From: Bacillota bacterium
GTDB taxonomy: Bacteria; Bacillota_I; Bacilli_A; RF39; UBA660
Direction: 5' to 3'
Length of the DNA stretch: 61,593 nt
Assembly (NCBI GenBank): GCA_015059305.1
Contig: SVAQ01000007.1
Span: 1-61,593, forward strand
Shown here: positions 54,639-61,593 of the stretch, one piece after another
Position numbering within the stretch: position 1 is the stretch's first letter
Layout of the letters: the number at the start of each line of letters is the position of its first letter
Made by a program: the position numbers and the translations under genes
Notes under the pieces: generated by a model
Databases searched by the model: none
Told to the model about the DNA's origin: nothing
What the model saw: the letters and a program-made list of their open reading frames with translations, nothing else

Positions 54639-55271
54639 ATGAGAAAAGGAAGATTAAAAGGACTAGTATTACCAACAATTTACGTTTTAATTATTGTTAC
54701 TTCATTTTTTAGCGTTGCGCTTTTAAATAATCTTTTATTAGGAGATATAACTAATTATGATTATTCTGAATCGTTGATGCAAGACGTAACGGAAGCTGTT
54801 ATGAATGAAAATGAAGATACAAAAACAGCTGTTATTATGCCATATAGGTCATCAAATGTAAAAACACTTGTGTCATATTATAGTAAAGATGATGATATTG
54901 AAAAGCAACAAAATTCATTGATTTTATATGAAAACACCTATATGCCATCATCTGGAGTTATTTACGGTTCTGAAGAAGAATTCGATGTAATGGTTGTATA
55001 TGATGGCGAAGTAAAAAATATTAGCCAAGATGATATTTTAGGAACAGTGGTAGAAGTTTCTCATAATACAAATCTAACAACTTATTATTATTCTCTTAAG
55101 GATGTTAAACTGAGCGTTGGTGATCGAATAAATGCAGGAACATTTTTAGGTACAGCTGCTACTAATAAGATATATGCTAATCAAAATAATTTTTTATTTG
55201 AAGTTTATTATCAAGGTAAGTCATTAGATCCCGAAAAGTTTTATCAAATGAACATTGATGAATTACTATAG
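54639..55271 (+). CDS. spoIIQ: Stage II sporulation protein Q, LytM-like
   Basis: SpoIIQ is the forespore partner of SpoIIIAH in the engulfment channel. The 210-residue protein has one membrane helix and an M23/LytM fold (VVEVSHNTNLTTYYYSLKDV, SVGDRINAGTFLGTA). The zinc ligands are lost: the final HxH is replaced by FEVYY and the first His is absent. It is therefore a non-peptidase, as in the degenerate Bacillus form. A strong GGAGG precedes the ATG. It overlaps the next gene by 14 bases. Confidence 0.92.
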   Translation: MRKGRLKGLVLPTIYVLIIVTSFFSVALLNNLLLGDITNYDYSESLMQDVTEAVMNENEDTKTAVIMPYRSSNVKTLVSYYSKDDDIEKQQNSLILYENTYMPSSGVIYGSEEEFDVMVVYDGEVKNISQDDILGTVVEVSHNTNLTTYYYSLKDVKLSVGDRINAGTFLGTAATNKIYANQNNFLFEVYYQGKSLDPEKFYQMNIDELL

Positions 55272-55824
55272 TGTTTTGCTTCTTGGTAATTCATATATCG
55301 CATTAAAAGAAAATAACAACTACTATCAACTTTATCTTGATAAGAAAATTTATAACAATGGTTTAATAATAAATAACGAAGGTTTTATAAAATATTATAT
55401 TAAATTTATTCAGACTAAAAAACTATCTAAATTTCTATGGAAAAAGAAAATTAAAATAATTTATAATTCGCTTTATCATCAAAATGATATTGTAAATTTA
55501 TATAATATTTTTAAAGACTTAAATTATAAGAGTGTTCAACCAATTAGTGAAAAACAAATTTTAAATTTAAATCAAAAAACTTGTTATTTATTAGTGGATA
55601 ATATATTAAGACTTTTTTATATCGATAAAAATAATACGAAAAAAGTACTAGTATTAGATCGAGAATTATTTTATGCACATGAAATAAGATTGCTTATATC
55701 AAATAGAGTAAAAAAGAAAACTTTATACATAATAGGAAAATTACCACAAAATTATTTGTTTGAAAATTTAAATTATTATTATTATGAAAGTTTTGATGAA
55801 TTTTTTCTTAAAAATATTTTGTAG
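55258..55824 (+). CDS. Unknown protein downstream of spoIIQ
   Basis: The 188-residue product is not recognised. It is rich in Asn, Tyr, Lys and Leu, has no signal peptide or clear membrane helix, and shows no motif I know. Possible beta-strand pattern near the start (YSVLLLGNSYIALKENN) and near residues 105-135. It starts inside spoIIQ with no evident Shine-Dalgarno, so it is probably translated by coupling, which suggests a sporulation-linked role. ATG at 55258 or TTG at 55255. Confidence 0.6.
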   Translation: MNYYSVLLLGNSYIALKENNNYYQLYLDKKIYNNGLIINNEGFIKYYIKFIQTKKLSKFLWKKKIKIIYNSLYHQNDIVNLYNIFKDLNYKSVQPISEKQILNLNQKTCYLLVDNILRLFYIDKNNTKKVLVLDRELFYAHEIRLLISNRVKKKTLYIIGKLPQNYLFENLNYYYYESFDEFFLKNIL

Positions 55825-55939
55825 ATATAACCGAAGGAAAAAAAGAAATGGCCCGAAAAATGTCGAATTTTGGCATACTAATTTTCTTGAACTTATCGCC
55901 AACACTATGATAAATTTTTATCAGGAAAGAGGTGTGAAG

Positions 55940-56152
55940 TTGAAAGGAAAAGTTAAATGGTTCAACAATGAGAAAGGATATGGGTTCATTGAATCTGAAA
56001 ATTTATCAGATATCTTTGTTCACTATTCTGTTATAAAGAAAGATGGATATAAAACTTTATCTGAAGGTGACAATGTCTATTTTAAACTAATTGAGACACC
56101 AAAAGGCTTACAAGCTCAAGATGTCGAAGCGTTACAATTAACTACTGTATAG
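55940..56152 (+). CDS. csp: Cold-shock-domain protein
   Basis: This is a single cold-shock domain of 70 residues that binds single-stranded nucleic acid. RNP1 and RNP2 are KGYGFIE and DIFVHYSVI, after the start KGKVKWFNNE. The start must be TTG at 55940-55942, five bases after AGAGGTG; an ATG-based reading further upstream adds about 50 unrelated residues. The 115-base spacer before it contains a TGATAAA/TTTATCA hairpin and a 20-codon mini-ORF. Confidence 0.92.
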   Translation: MKGKVKWFNNEKGYGFIESENLSDIFVHYSVIKKDGYKTLSEGDNVYFKLIETPKGLQAQDVEALQLTTV

Positions 56153-56163
56153 TAGTTTTTTTC
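56140..56163 (+). terminator. csp intrinsic terminator
   Basis: AACTACT-gtat-AGTAGTT (56140-56157) followed by a T run. The csp stop codon lies across the loop/stem. Confidence 0.8.
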
Positions 56164-56201
56164 TTGAAAATTTGTTAGAATAATTATAAGGAGATGATAA
56201 A

Positions 56202-56732
56202 ATGAAAATTAGCATTCGTGGCGATAAGGTAGAAGTCACAAAATCGATTAAAGAGTATATTGAGGAAAAGCTTGCAAAATTAGATAAGTATTTTGAAAAA
56301 GCAAGTGATATTAAATGCTCTGTTCTAGTTCGGGTAAAAAATGGTAATCAAACTGTAGAAGTAACAGTACCAACGTCAAAATTTACTATTCGGGCAGAAG
56401 AAAGTCATGCTGATTTATATGCTGCCGTGGATTTGATTATTGACAAATTAGAAAGATTAATTCGCAAAAATAAAACTAAATTAACTAGACATTATAAAAA
56501 TGCTCCGGCTTTTGAAATGACTTTTGATTATGAAGGAATTGAAGAAGATTTAGATGAAAAAATAATTAAAAGAAAAAATATTGATACTAAACCAATGAGT
56601 GAAGATGAAGCAATATTACAAATGCAACTTTTGAATCATGATTTCTTTGCTTTTAAAAATACTGATGAAGAATGTGTATCGGTTTTATATCTAAGAAAAG
56701 ACGGAACATACGGAATAATAAATGTAAAATAA
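56202..56732 (+). CDS. hpf: Ribosome hibernation promoting factor, long form
   Basis: Long HPF dimerises 70S ribosomes into inactive 100S particles. The 176-residue protein has the N-terminal S30AE domain (MKISIRGDKVEVTKSIKEYI). A linker and the C-terminal dimerisation domain follow (KPMSEDEAILQMQLLNHDFFAF). Shine-Dalgarno AAGGAG. It lies immediately upstream of secA, as in B. subtilis (yvyD-secA). Confidence 0.96.
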   Translation: MKISIRGDKVEVTKSIKEYIEEKLAKLDKYFEKASDIKCSVLVRVKNGNQTVEVTVPTSKFTIRAEESHADLYAAVDLIIDKLERLIRKNKTKLTRHYKNAPAFEMTFDYEGIEEDLDEKIIKRKNIDTKPMSEDEAILQMQLLNHDFFAFKNTDEECVSVLYLRKDGTYGIINVK

Positions 56733-56735
56733 TGG

Positions 56736-56767
56736 GAAGTTGCTTGAAATGGCAACTTCTTTTTTTA
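56736..56767 (+). terminator. hpf intrinsic terminator
   Basis: GAAGTTGC (56736-56743) pairs with GCAACTTC (56752-56759), then eight T. Confidence 0.88.
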
Positions 56768-56796
56768 TTGTTTCGACTTATATAATTTGCTATAAT
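56768..56796 (+). promoter_or_regulatory. secA promoter
   Basis: TTGTTT (56768-56773), 17 bases, TATAAT (56791-56796) with an extended TGC, directly after the hpf terminator. Confidence 0.75.
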
Positions 56797-56817
56797 AACT
56801 TAATGAGGTGATAGAGA

Positions 56818-59304
56818 GTGAACTTTTTAAAAAAATTACTCGATAGCGAATATAAAGAATTAAAAAGATTTGAAGCTTTAGCGGATAAAATTGAAGATTT
56901 ATCACAAGAAATGGCAAACTTAAAAGATTCTGATTTTAAGAAAAAAACAGAGGAATTTAAAGAAGAGGTCAAAAGTGGTAAAAGTATTGATGATGTCTTA
57001 GTTTCTGCGATGGCTCTTGCTAGAGAAGCTTGTTTTCGTGGTATTGGTGAAAAACCATATCGTGTACAAATTTTAGGAGCTTTAGCAATCTATTTTGGTA
57101 ATATAGCTGAAATGAAAACCGGTGAAGGAAAGACTTTAACGACTGTTTTGGCGGCCTATGTCAATGCACTTTCTTCAAAAGGGGTTCATGTTGTAACAAC
57201 AAACGAATATCTTTCTCAAAGAAATGCTGAGTGGATGAAACCAATCTATGATTTATTAGGCGTAACAGTAGGAGTAAACTTACGTGACTTAAGTGCCAAA
57301 GAAAAAAGAGACGTTTATAATTGCGATATTACATATTCTACAAATAACGAAATAGGCTTTGACTACTTAAGAGACAATATGGTAGTTACCAAAGAAGATC
57401 GTGTACAAAGACCTCTTAATTTTTGTATTATTGACGAAGTAGACTCAATTTTAATCGATGAAGCAAGAACCCCGCTTATTATAAGTGGTGGTCAAATGCA
57501 ATCTCAAAATTTATATCTTGATGCAAATCGTGCTGTTCAAAAATTAAAAGAAGATGAAGATTATACCGTTGATGCAAAGACTAAGTCTGTTTCATTAACC
57601 GAAGAAGGTAGTAAAAAAGTTGAAAAAATATTAAATATTAAGAATCTATATGATATTGATAATTCTGTTATGGTTCACCATTTAAGTCAAGCTTTAAAAG
57701 CGAATTATGGCTTTGCTAAAGATGTCGATTATGTTGTGGAGAATGGTGAAGTAATAATTGTAGACCAATTTACAGGAAGGCTTATGCATGGACGTCAATA
57801 TTCTGAAGGCTTACATCAAGCAATTGAAGCTAAAGAGGGCGTAAAAATAAATGCTGAAACTAGAACTATGGCAACTATAACATTCCAAAATTTATTTAGA
57901 ATGTATAGCAAATTATCTGGTATGACTGGTACTGCAAAGACAGAAGAGGAAGAATTTAGAAACATTTATAATATGTATGTTATATGTATTCCAACAAATC
58001 GACCAGTTGTTAGAGAGGATTTACCAGATTTAGTTTATGCATCTGAAAAAGGAAAATATAAAGCAATAATTAATACTATTAAAGAAATACATGAAAAAGG
58101 TCAACCTATTTTGATTGGTACAATTTCTGTAGAGTCGAATGAGCATTTAAGTGGACTTTTAAAGAAAGCTGGTTTAAAACATGAAGTTTTAAATGCAAAA
58201 AATCATGAACGTGAAGCTGAGATTATAGCAAAAGCCGGTGAAAAAGGAGCTATTACATTAGCTACTAATATGGCTGGTCGTGGGACTGATATTAAACTAG
58301 GCGATGGAGTTAGAGAATTAGGCGGTTTATGTGTAATTGGTACTGAAAGACATGAAGCACGAAGAATTGATAATCAGTTAAGAGGTAGAGCTGGTCGTCA
58401 AGGGGATCCTGGTATGAGTCAATTCTTTGTTTCTTTTGAAGATGATTTAATGAGACGCTTTGGTACAGACCGTATTAAAAACATGTTAAAGACTTTAGGT
58501 ATTGAAGATGATATGGCAATTCGTAGTAAAACATTAACTAAGAGTATTGAAACAGCTCAAAAAAGGGTAGAAGGAAATAACTACGATATTCGTAAAAGTT
58601 TACTTGATTATGATAATGTTTTAAATGAACAAAGGGAAATTGTGTATGCTCGTCGTAATGAAATTATTGATGAAGAAGAAATACATGCTAAAGTTTTAGA
58701 AAATTTTAAAAGCGCTATTATTAATTTATGTGAATCGCATATTGAACCTGAAGGTTATTTAACTGATTTTGATAAAAGTGAAATAGTTGAGTATGTAAAT
58801 ACTAATTATTTAAAAAATAAAAATTTAAAAACATCAGATTTAGAAGATTTAAAAGATGAAGATGTTGTAGATAAAATAGCAGAACTAGTTATTAAAGATT
58901 ACGAAGACAAAGTAAATGATTTACCTATCAGAAATGAATTTGAGAAAGCAATTTCTTTAAGAGTTATAGATTCTAATTGGGTAGAACATATGAATACAAT
59001 GGAACATCTTAAAGAAGGTATAGGTCTTCGCGGTTATAGCCAAACCAATCCTGTACAAGCCTATACAATGGAAGGTTTTGAAATTTTTGATAATCTTTTA
59101 AATAAGATTGATGCTGATACTACATTATTTTTATTAAAAGCAGAAATTAGACAAAATGTAGAAAGAAAGCAAACTCTAAAAGGAAATGCTAATGATGGTA
59201 AAGAAAAAGTTAAAAGCAGTCCAAAAAGAGTTCAAAAAATAGGCCGTAACGATGCTTGTCCATGTGGCAGTGGTAAAAAATATAAACAATGTTGTGGTAA
59301 ATAA
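56818..59304 (+). CDS. secA: Preprotein translocase ATPase SecA
   Basis: SecA drives protein export through SecYEG. The 828-residue protein has Walker A EMKTGEGKTLTTVLAAYV, ATNMAGRGTDIKL, GRAGRQGDPG and the helical scaffold. The SEC-C zinc motif CPCGSGKKYKQCCGK ends it. It starts with GTG behind a GAGGTGAT Shine-Dalgarno. B. subtilis has prfB next; here an accessory cassette follows instead. Confidence 0.98.
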   Translation: MNFLKKLLDSEYKELKRFEALADKIEDLSQEMANLKDSDFKKKTEEFKEEVKSGKSIDDVLVSAMALAREACFRGIGEKPYRVQILGALAIYFGNIAEMKTGEGKTLTTVLAAYVNALSSKGVHVVTTNEYLSQRNAEWMKPIYDLLGVTVGVNLRDLSAKEKRDVYNCDITYSTNNEIGFDYLRDNMVVTKEDRVQRPLNFCIIDEVDSILIDEARTPLIISGGQMQSQNLYLDANRAVQKLKEDEDYTVDAKTKSVSLTEEGSKKVEKILNIKNLYDIDNSVMVHHLSQALKANYGFAKDVDYVVENGEVIIVDQFTGRLMHGRQYSEGLHQAIEAKEGVKINAETRTMATITFQNLFRMYSKLSGMTGTAKTEEEEFRNIYNMYVICIPTNRPVVREDLPDLVYASEKGKYKAIINTIKEIHEKGQPILIGTISVESNEHLSGLLKKAGLKHEVLNAKNHEREAEIIAKAGEKGAITLATNMAGRGTDIKLGDGVRELGGLCVIGTERHEARRIDNQLRGRAGRQGDPGMSQFFVSFEDDLMRRFGTDRIKNMLKTLGIEDDMAIRSKTLTKSIETAQKRVEGNNYDIRKSLLDYDNVLNEQREIVYARRNEIIDEEEIHAKVLENFKSAIINLCESHIEPEGYLTDFDKSEIVEYVNTNYLKNKNLKTSDLEDLKDEDVVDKIAELVIKDYEDKVNDLPIRNEFEKAISLRVIDSNWVEHMNTMEHLKEGIGLRGYSQTNPVQAYTMEGFEIFDNLLNKIDADTTLFLLKAEIRQNVERKQTLKGNANDGKEKVKSSPKRVQKIGRNDACPCGSGKKYKQCCGK

Positions 59305-59306
59305 TG

Positions 59307-59346
59307 CTCGTAAACCCAGTATTTATAAGGGTTTACGAGTTTTTTC
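59307..59346 (+). terminator. secA intrinsic terminator
   Basis: CTCGTAAACCC (59307-59317) and GGGTTTACGAG (59329-59339) form a perfect 11-bp stem followed by six T, the strongest terminator in the window. Confidence 0.93.
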
Positions 59347-59386
59347 TTGAATACAATTTTTTTGTATTATTTTGGTCAAAATCGAG

Positions 59387-59407
59387 ATTAGATACCTTTT
59401 AGATACC
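59387..59407. repeat. Left copy of the cassette-flanking repeat
   Basis: ATTAGATACCTTTT then AGATACC, itself a tandem of AGATACCTTTT. The same arrangement recurs at the right end of the window, bracketing the OLD/S51 cassette. Confidence 0.75.
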
Positions 59408-59477
59408 TTTTTTCAGTAGTTTTATCAAAATTATGATATAATAGAAAACAAAATCTTTGTAATATGGGGGAATAATA

Positions 59478-60722
59478 ATGATTAATGATATAATGCAGAA
59501 ATATGATATATGTGTTTTGGTTGGAACAAATTCACAGGGAAAGTCTAAAATTTTATCTAATTTTAAAAAAAACAATAATGATAATGCAATTTTAATATCT
59601 AATGAAGTTAAAGCTAGTGAATATATAAAAAATAGTGCATCTAATTCTCCTTTAATTCAGTGGCTAGAAAAACTAATTGATATTGGAGAAATTCAGACAA
59701 AAATAAATGAACAATTAAATTCGATTAAATTGGATGATATAAATGATATTAGTAATGTTAATATATCATTAAAAAGTTCTGCCGAAGATTATAAAGGATT
59801 GGTTAGTGTTAATATAAATACAGTTTCGAACAAGTGGGAAAAGCCCGGCTCAGGTGAAACATTTCTTGCCGAATTATTATTAGTAAGAAAAATGTTAAAT
59901 CCTAAAATTAAAAATCCAATTCAATATTTGATTATTGATGAACCGGAAACTTTTTTACATCCTTCGTTATTTGTTAAGGTAGCTTCGATATTGAAAGACA
60001 TTTCTATGTATACAAAAGTATTAATTGCTACTCATTCACCAAGTTTTTTAGAGCGTTTTGTAACTGATTTAGGAAGTATTGCTTATGTAAAAAATGGTGA
60101 AACAAAACTGATTCCAAATAATGAAGAATGCCTAGAAATTTTAAAAAAAATGCCATTTTACAATAAAATATTAAATTATAGCGATGATGAATTAAAAACT
60201 ACAAAATCTTGCTTTAAAGATATAAGAGGAATTATTAATAATTTTGGGAGTTACTTTGATGTTTTTTTGAAACCCAAAATAATTCATTCCCTATTTGCAA
60301 AAACAGTCGTAATTGGTGAAGGTAGAGCTGAAAAAATACTTTTTGACTGTTTAAAAAAAGAAAAAGGTAATACATATTTAAGTGATATTGAATTTATAGA
60401 ATTGTACGGAAAAGAACTTATGCCTTATTTTGCTAATTTAATGGCAATCATCGGTATAGAAACAATTATAATATTTGATGAAGATAAAAATCATACTGAC
60501 GAATTTAATTTAGGTTTAAATGCCGAATTGCATTTACTCGAAAACATTTCTTTTGACTATGATATAGAGAATTATTTGGGAATATTGAGAAATAAAAATG
60601 ATAGAAATTTTAAATCAATAGTTTCACCAATATCAATTTATCAATTATACTTTAACAGAGATAAGAAAGTTATTGATTTGATAAACAAAATTGATAAAAA
60701 ACTATTAAATTCTATCAAATAA
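59478..60722 (+). CDS. Compact OLD-family ATPase/TOPRIM nuclease
   Basis: OLD-type proteins are ATP-controlled nucleases used in phage exclusion and in Gabija- and PARIS-like defence. The 414-residue protein has Walker A VGTNSQGKSK (residues 15-24) and an ABC signature GSGET (124-128). Walker B is LIIDEPETFLHP (151-162), then ATHSPSFLE with the switch His186. A TOPRIM domain follows, with Glu281 in VVIGEGRAE and IIFDEDKNH (Asp334, Asp336). The ATPase half is unusually short. Its promoter is an extended TGATATAAT. Defence is inferred; no helicase or PARIS AriB partner is adjacent. Confidence 0.82.
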   Translation: MINDIMQKYDICVLVGTNSQGKSKILSNFKKNNNDNAILISNEVKASEYIKNSASNSPLIQWLEKLIDIGEIQTKINEQLNSIKLDDINDISNVNISLKSSAEDYKGLVSVNINTVSNKWEKPGSGETFLAELLLVRKMLNPKIKNPIQYLIIDEPETFLHPSLFVKVASILKDISMYTKVLIATHSPSFLERFVTDLGSIAYVKNGETKLIPNNEECLEILKKMPFYNKILNYSDDELKTTKSCFKDIRGIINNFGSYFDVFLKPKIIHSLFAKTVVIGEGRAEKILFDCLKKEKGNTYLSDIEFIELYGKELMPYFANLMAIIGIETIIIFDEDKNHTDEFNLGLNAELHLLENISFDYDIENYLGILRNKNDRNFKSIVSPISIYQLYFNRDKKVIDLINKIDKKLLNSIK

Positions 60723-60734
60723 GTATTTTATAAT

Positions 60735-60743
60735 GGTATAATA
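60735..60743 (+). promoter_or_regulatory. Candidate promoter of the S51 gene
   Basis: TGGTATAAT in the 39-base spacer, followed by AGGAG and the ATG. Its -10-like form suggests the peptidase gene can be transcribed apart from the OLD gene. Confidence 0.45.
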
Positions 60744-60761
60744 AATTTAGGAGTTGATAAT

Positions 60762-61518
60762 ATGACAAGATATTATTGTAGTGGATTTGATATTAACAAT
60801 GCTTTTGGACATGGATTAGGGGATATGTTTTTAAATGAATTAAAAGACACTAAAAGCATAGTTTATATTCCTGGGAGTCCTGAAAAAATCCAAAAAGCAA
60901 GAGAAAAATATGTACCCGTATTTACAGAACATTTTAAAAATGTTGGAATACAATTTGATAGTAGTATTATAATAACACCAGAAATGAATAACGATGAAGC
61001 ACAAAAAGCTGTTAAAGAAGCAAGCTTCATTATGCTAATGGGTGGAGATCCGTTTAAACAAAAAGAAATGTGTGAAAAATTAGGATTATTAGATGAACTA
61101 AAAAAATATGATGGGGTAATGTTAGGATTTAGTGCAGGTGCTATGCTTATGTCAAAACATATAATTATTACACCATGTAGCGAAGAATATCCTGAATTTC
61201 ATATAGAAGAAGGATTAAATTTAGATGGTATTTCAATTTATCCACATAATAATACTAATCAAGAAGAATATCCTAATACATTAGTTGTTGGAGATGAAAC
61301 TTATCAAAAAGAAGATTTATTAAAAGTTGCTAATGAATATGGAGAATATTATTTGTTACAAGATTTGTTTAAGAGAAGATGGTCTTACTGATGTTAGTAT
61401 AATAAAATCAACAAATGGTAGTTTAGAGTTTTATATAGAAAATGATGGAAGAGTTTGGTTAGTAAAATCAGGAGAAATAAATTTAACAAATTCAACTTCA
61501 AAAGCAATAAAAAAATAG
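60762..61518 (+). pseudogene. Peptidase S51 (dipeptidase E-like), frameshifted
   Basis: S51 peptidases are class I glutamine-amidotransferase-fold serine peptidases. The intact part (60762-61391, 209 residues) has the nucleophile Ser124 in LGFSAGAMLMSKH, GGDPF (93-97) and a likely catalytic His162 in IYPHNN. After LLQD the frame ends at a TGA, but the next plus-one frame continues with LREDGLTDVSIIKSTNGSL and a normal-looking S51 end to 61518. One extra base near 61370-61376 would explain it. It may be a true pseudogene, a sequencing indel, or a plus-one frameshift. Confidence 0.75.
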
Positions 61519-61556
61519 CAATACAAAAAATATTCGAAAAAGGCCAATTTTTGAAA

Positions 61557-61578
61557 ATTAGATACCTTTTTAGATACC
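61557..61578. repeat. Right copy of the cassette-flanking repeat
   Basis: ATTAGATACCTTTTT then AGATACC, one T longer than the left copy. It is followed by a short CCCT/AGGG inverted repeat, and then the window ends. Read on the minus strand it gives GGTATCTAA twice. Confidence 0.75.
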
Positions 61579-61593
61579 CTCAGATAGGGCTCC

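Noticed and set aside
61432..61593. Minus-strand frame entering from the right edge through the repeat
   Set aside because: It has no visible start, is Phe/Tyr-rich and runs opposite the S51 C-terminus. A seven-codon tail ending at GGTATCTAA is also possible but too short to support.
1..61593. Mycoplasma-like (code 4) mollicute origin
   Set aside because: TGA ends several genes (for example yabG, divIC, comK, mntP), and wall-synthesis and sporulation genes are present.
1..61593. tRNA, rRNA, tmRNA or CRISPR array
   Set aside because: No cloverleaf ends, rRNA landmarks or regular spacer-repeat pattern were seen in any intergenic region. A covariance-model scan would be needed to exclude diverged RNAs.

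Overview
The window is a strongly A+T-rich stretch of a chromosome around a replication origin. It comes from a spore-forming member of the class Bacilli, probably an uncultured low-GC gut-type lineage. The reasons are gene order matching the Bacillus subtilis origin region, an RNA polymerase delta subunit, a ComK-family protein, Noc and its binding sites, and many sporulation genes: spo0A, yabG, yabP, yabQ, spoVG, spoVT, bofA, spoIIR, spoIID and spoIIQ. TGA is used as a stop codon, so it is not a code-4 mollicute. No rRNA or tRNA gene was seen. Both edges cut through features, so this may be a whole assembly contig.

Layout. (1) 1-2932: start of the S10 ribosomal operon (rpsJ-rplC-rplD-rplW-rplB-rpsS), read leftward behind a leader. 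(2) 3.1-9.5 kb: lower glycolysis (a TGS-domain uridine-kinase-like protein, gap, pgk, gpmI) with spo0A among them. (3) 9.5-16.9 kb: clpP, then divIC, yabQ, yabP, spoVG, veg, yabG, rsmA, a YabE-like wall protein, tatD, and metG behind a T-box. (4) 16.9-26.2 kb: spoVT, mfd, pth, yabB, ricT, holB, bofA, recR, ebfC, dnaX, tadA and the SRP RNA, in near-B. subtilis order. (5) 26.2-35.2 kb: two perfect parS sites, gyrA, gyrB, recF, a comK homologue, dnaN, dnaA and oriC. (6) 35.2-45.5 kb, rightward: a cation transporter, rpmH, rnpA, yidC, jag, mnmE, mnmG, rsmG and noc, then an opposed penicillin-binding protein. (7) 45.6-59.3 kb: argS, rpoE, prfA, prmC, spoIIR, mntP, murA, rpmE, rpiB, spoIID, spoIIQ, a cold-shock gene, hpf and secA. 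(8) 59.4-61.6 kb: a small accessory cassette with an OLD-type ATPase/TOPRIM nuclease and a frameshifted S51 peptidase, bracketed by copies of a short repeat.

Genes point away from oriC on both sides; only clpP and the PBP gene run against replication. Chromosome organisation is the main theme. DnaA boxes lie in oriC and also at the comK start and the spoVG promoter. Two parS palindromes sit beside gyrA, and one of them is also the gyrA terminator. Three perfect Noc-binding palindromes lie inside tatD, mfd and dnaX, and noc itself lies 3' of rsmG. Genes are tightly packed: many stop codons lie inside terminator hairpins, and many start codons are GTG or TTG, fixed by the position of the Shine-Dalgarno sequence.

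The least ordinary items are the OLD/S51 cassette, the comK gene in the dnaN-recF gap, the parS/terminator dual element, and a Noc that lacks the usual N-terminal membrane helix but has a long C-terminal extension.
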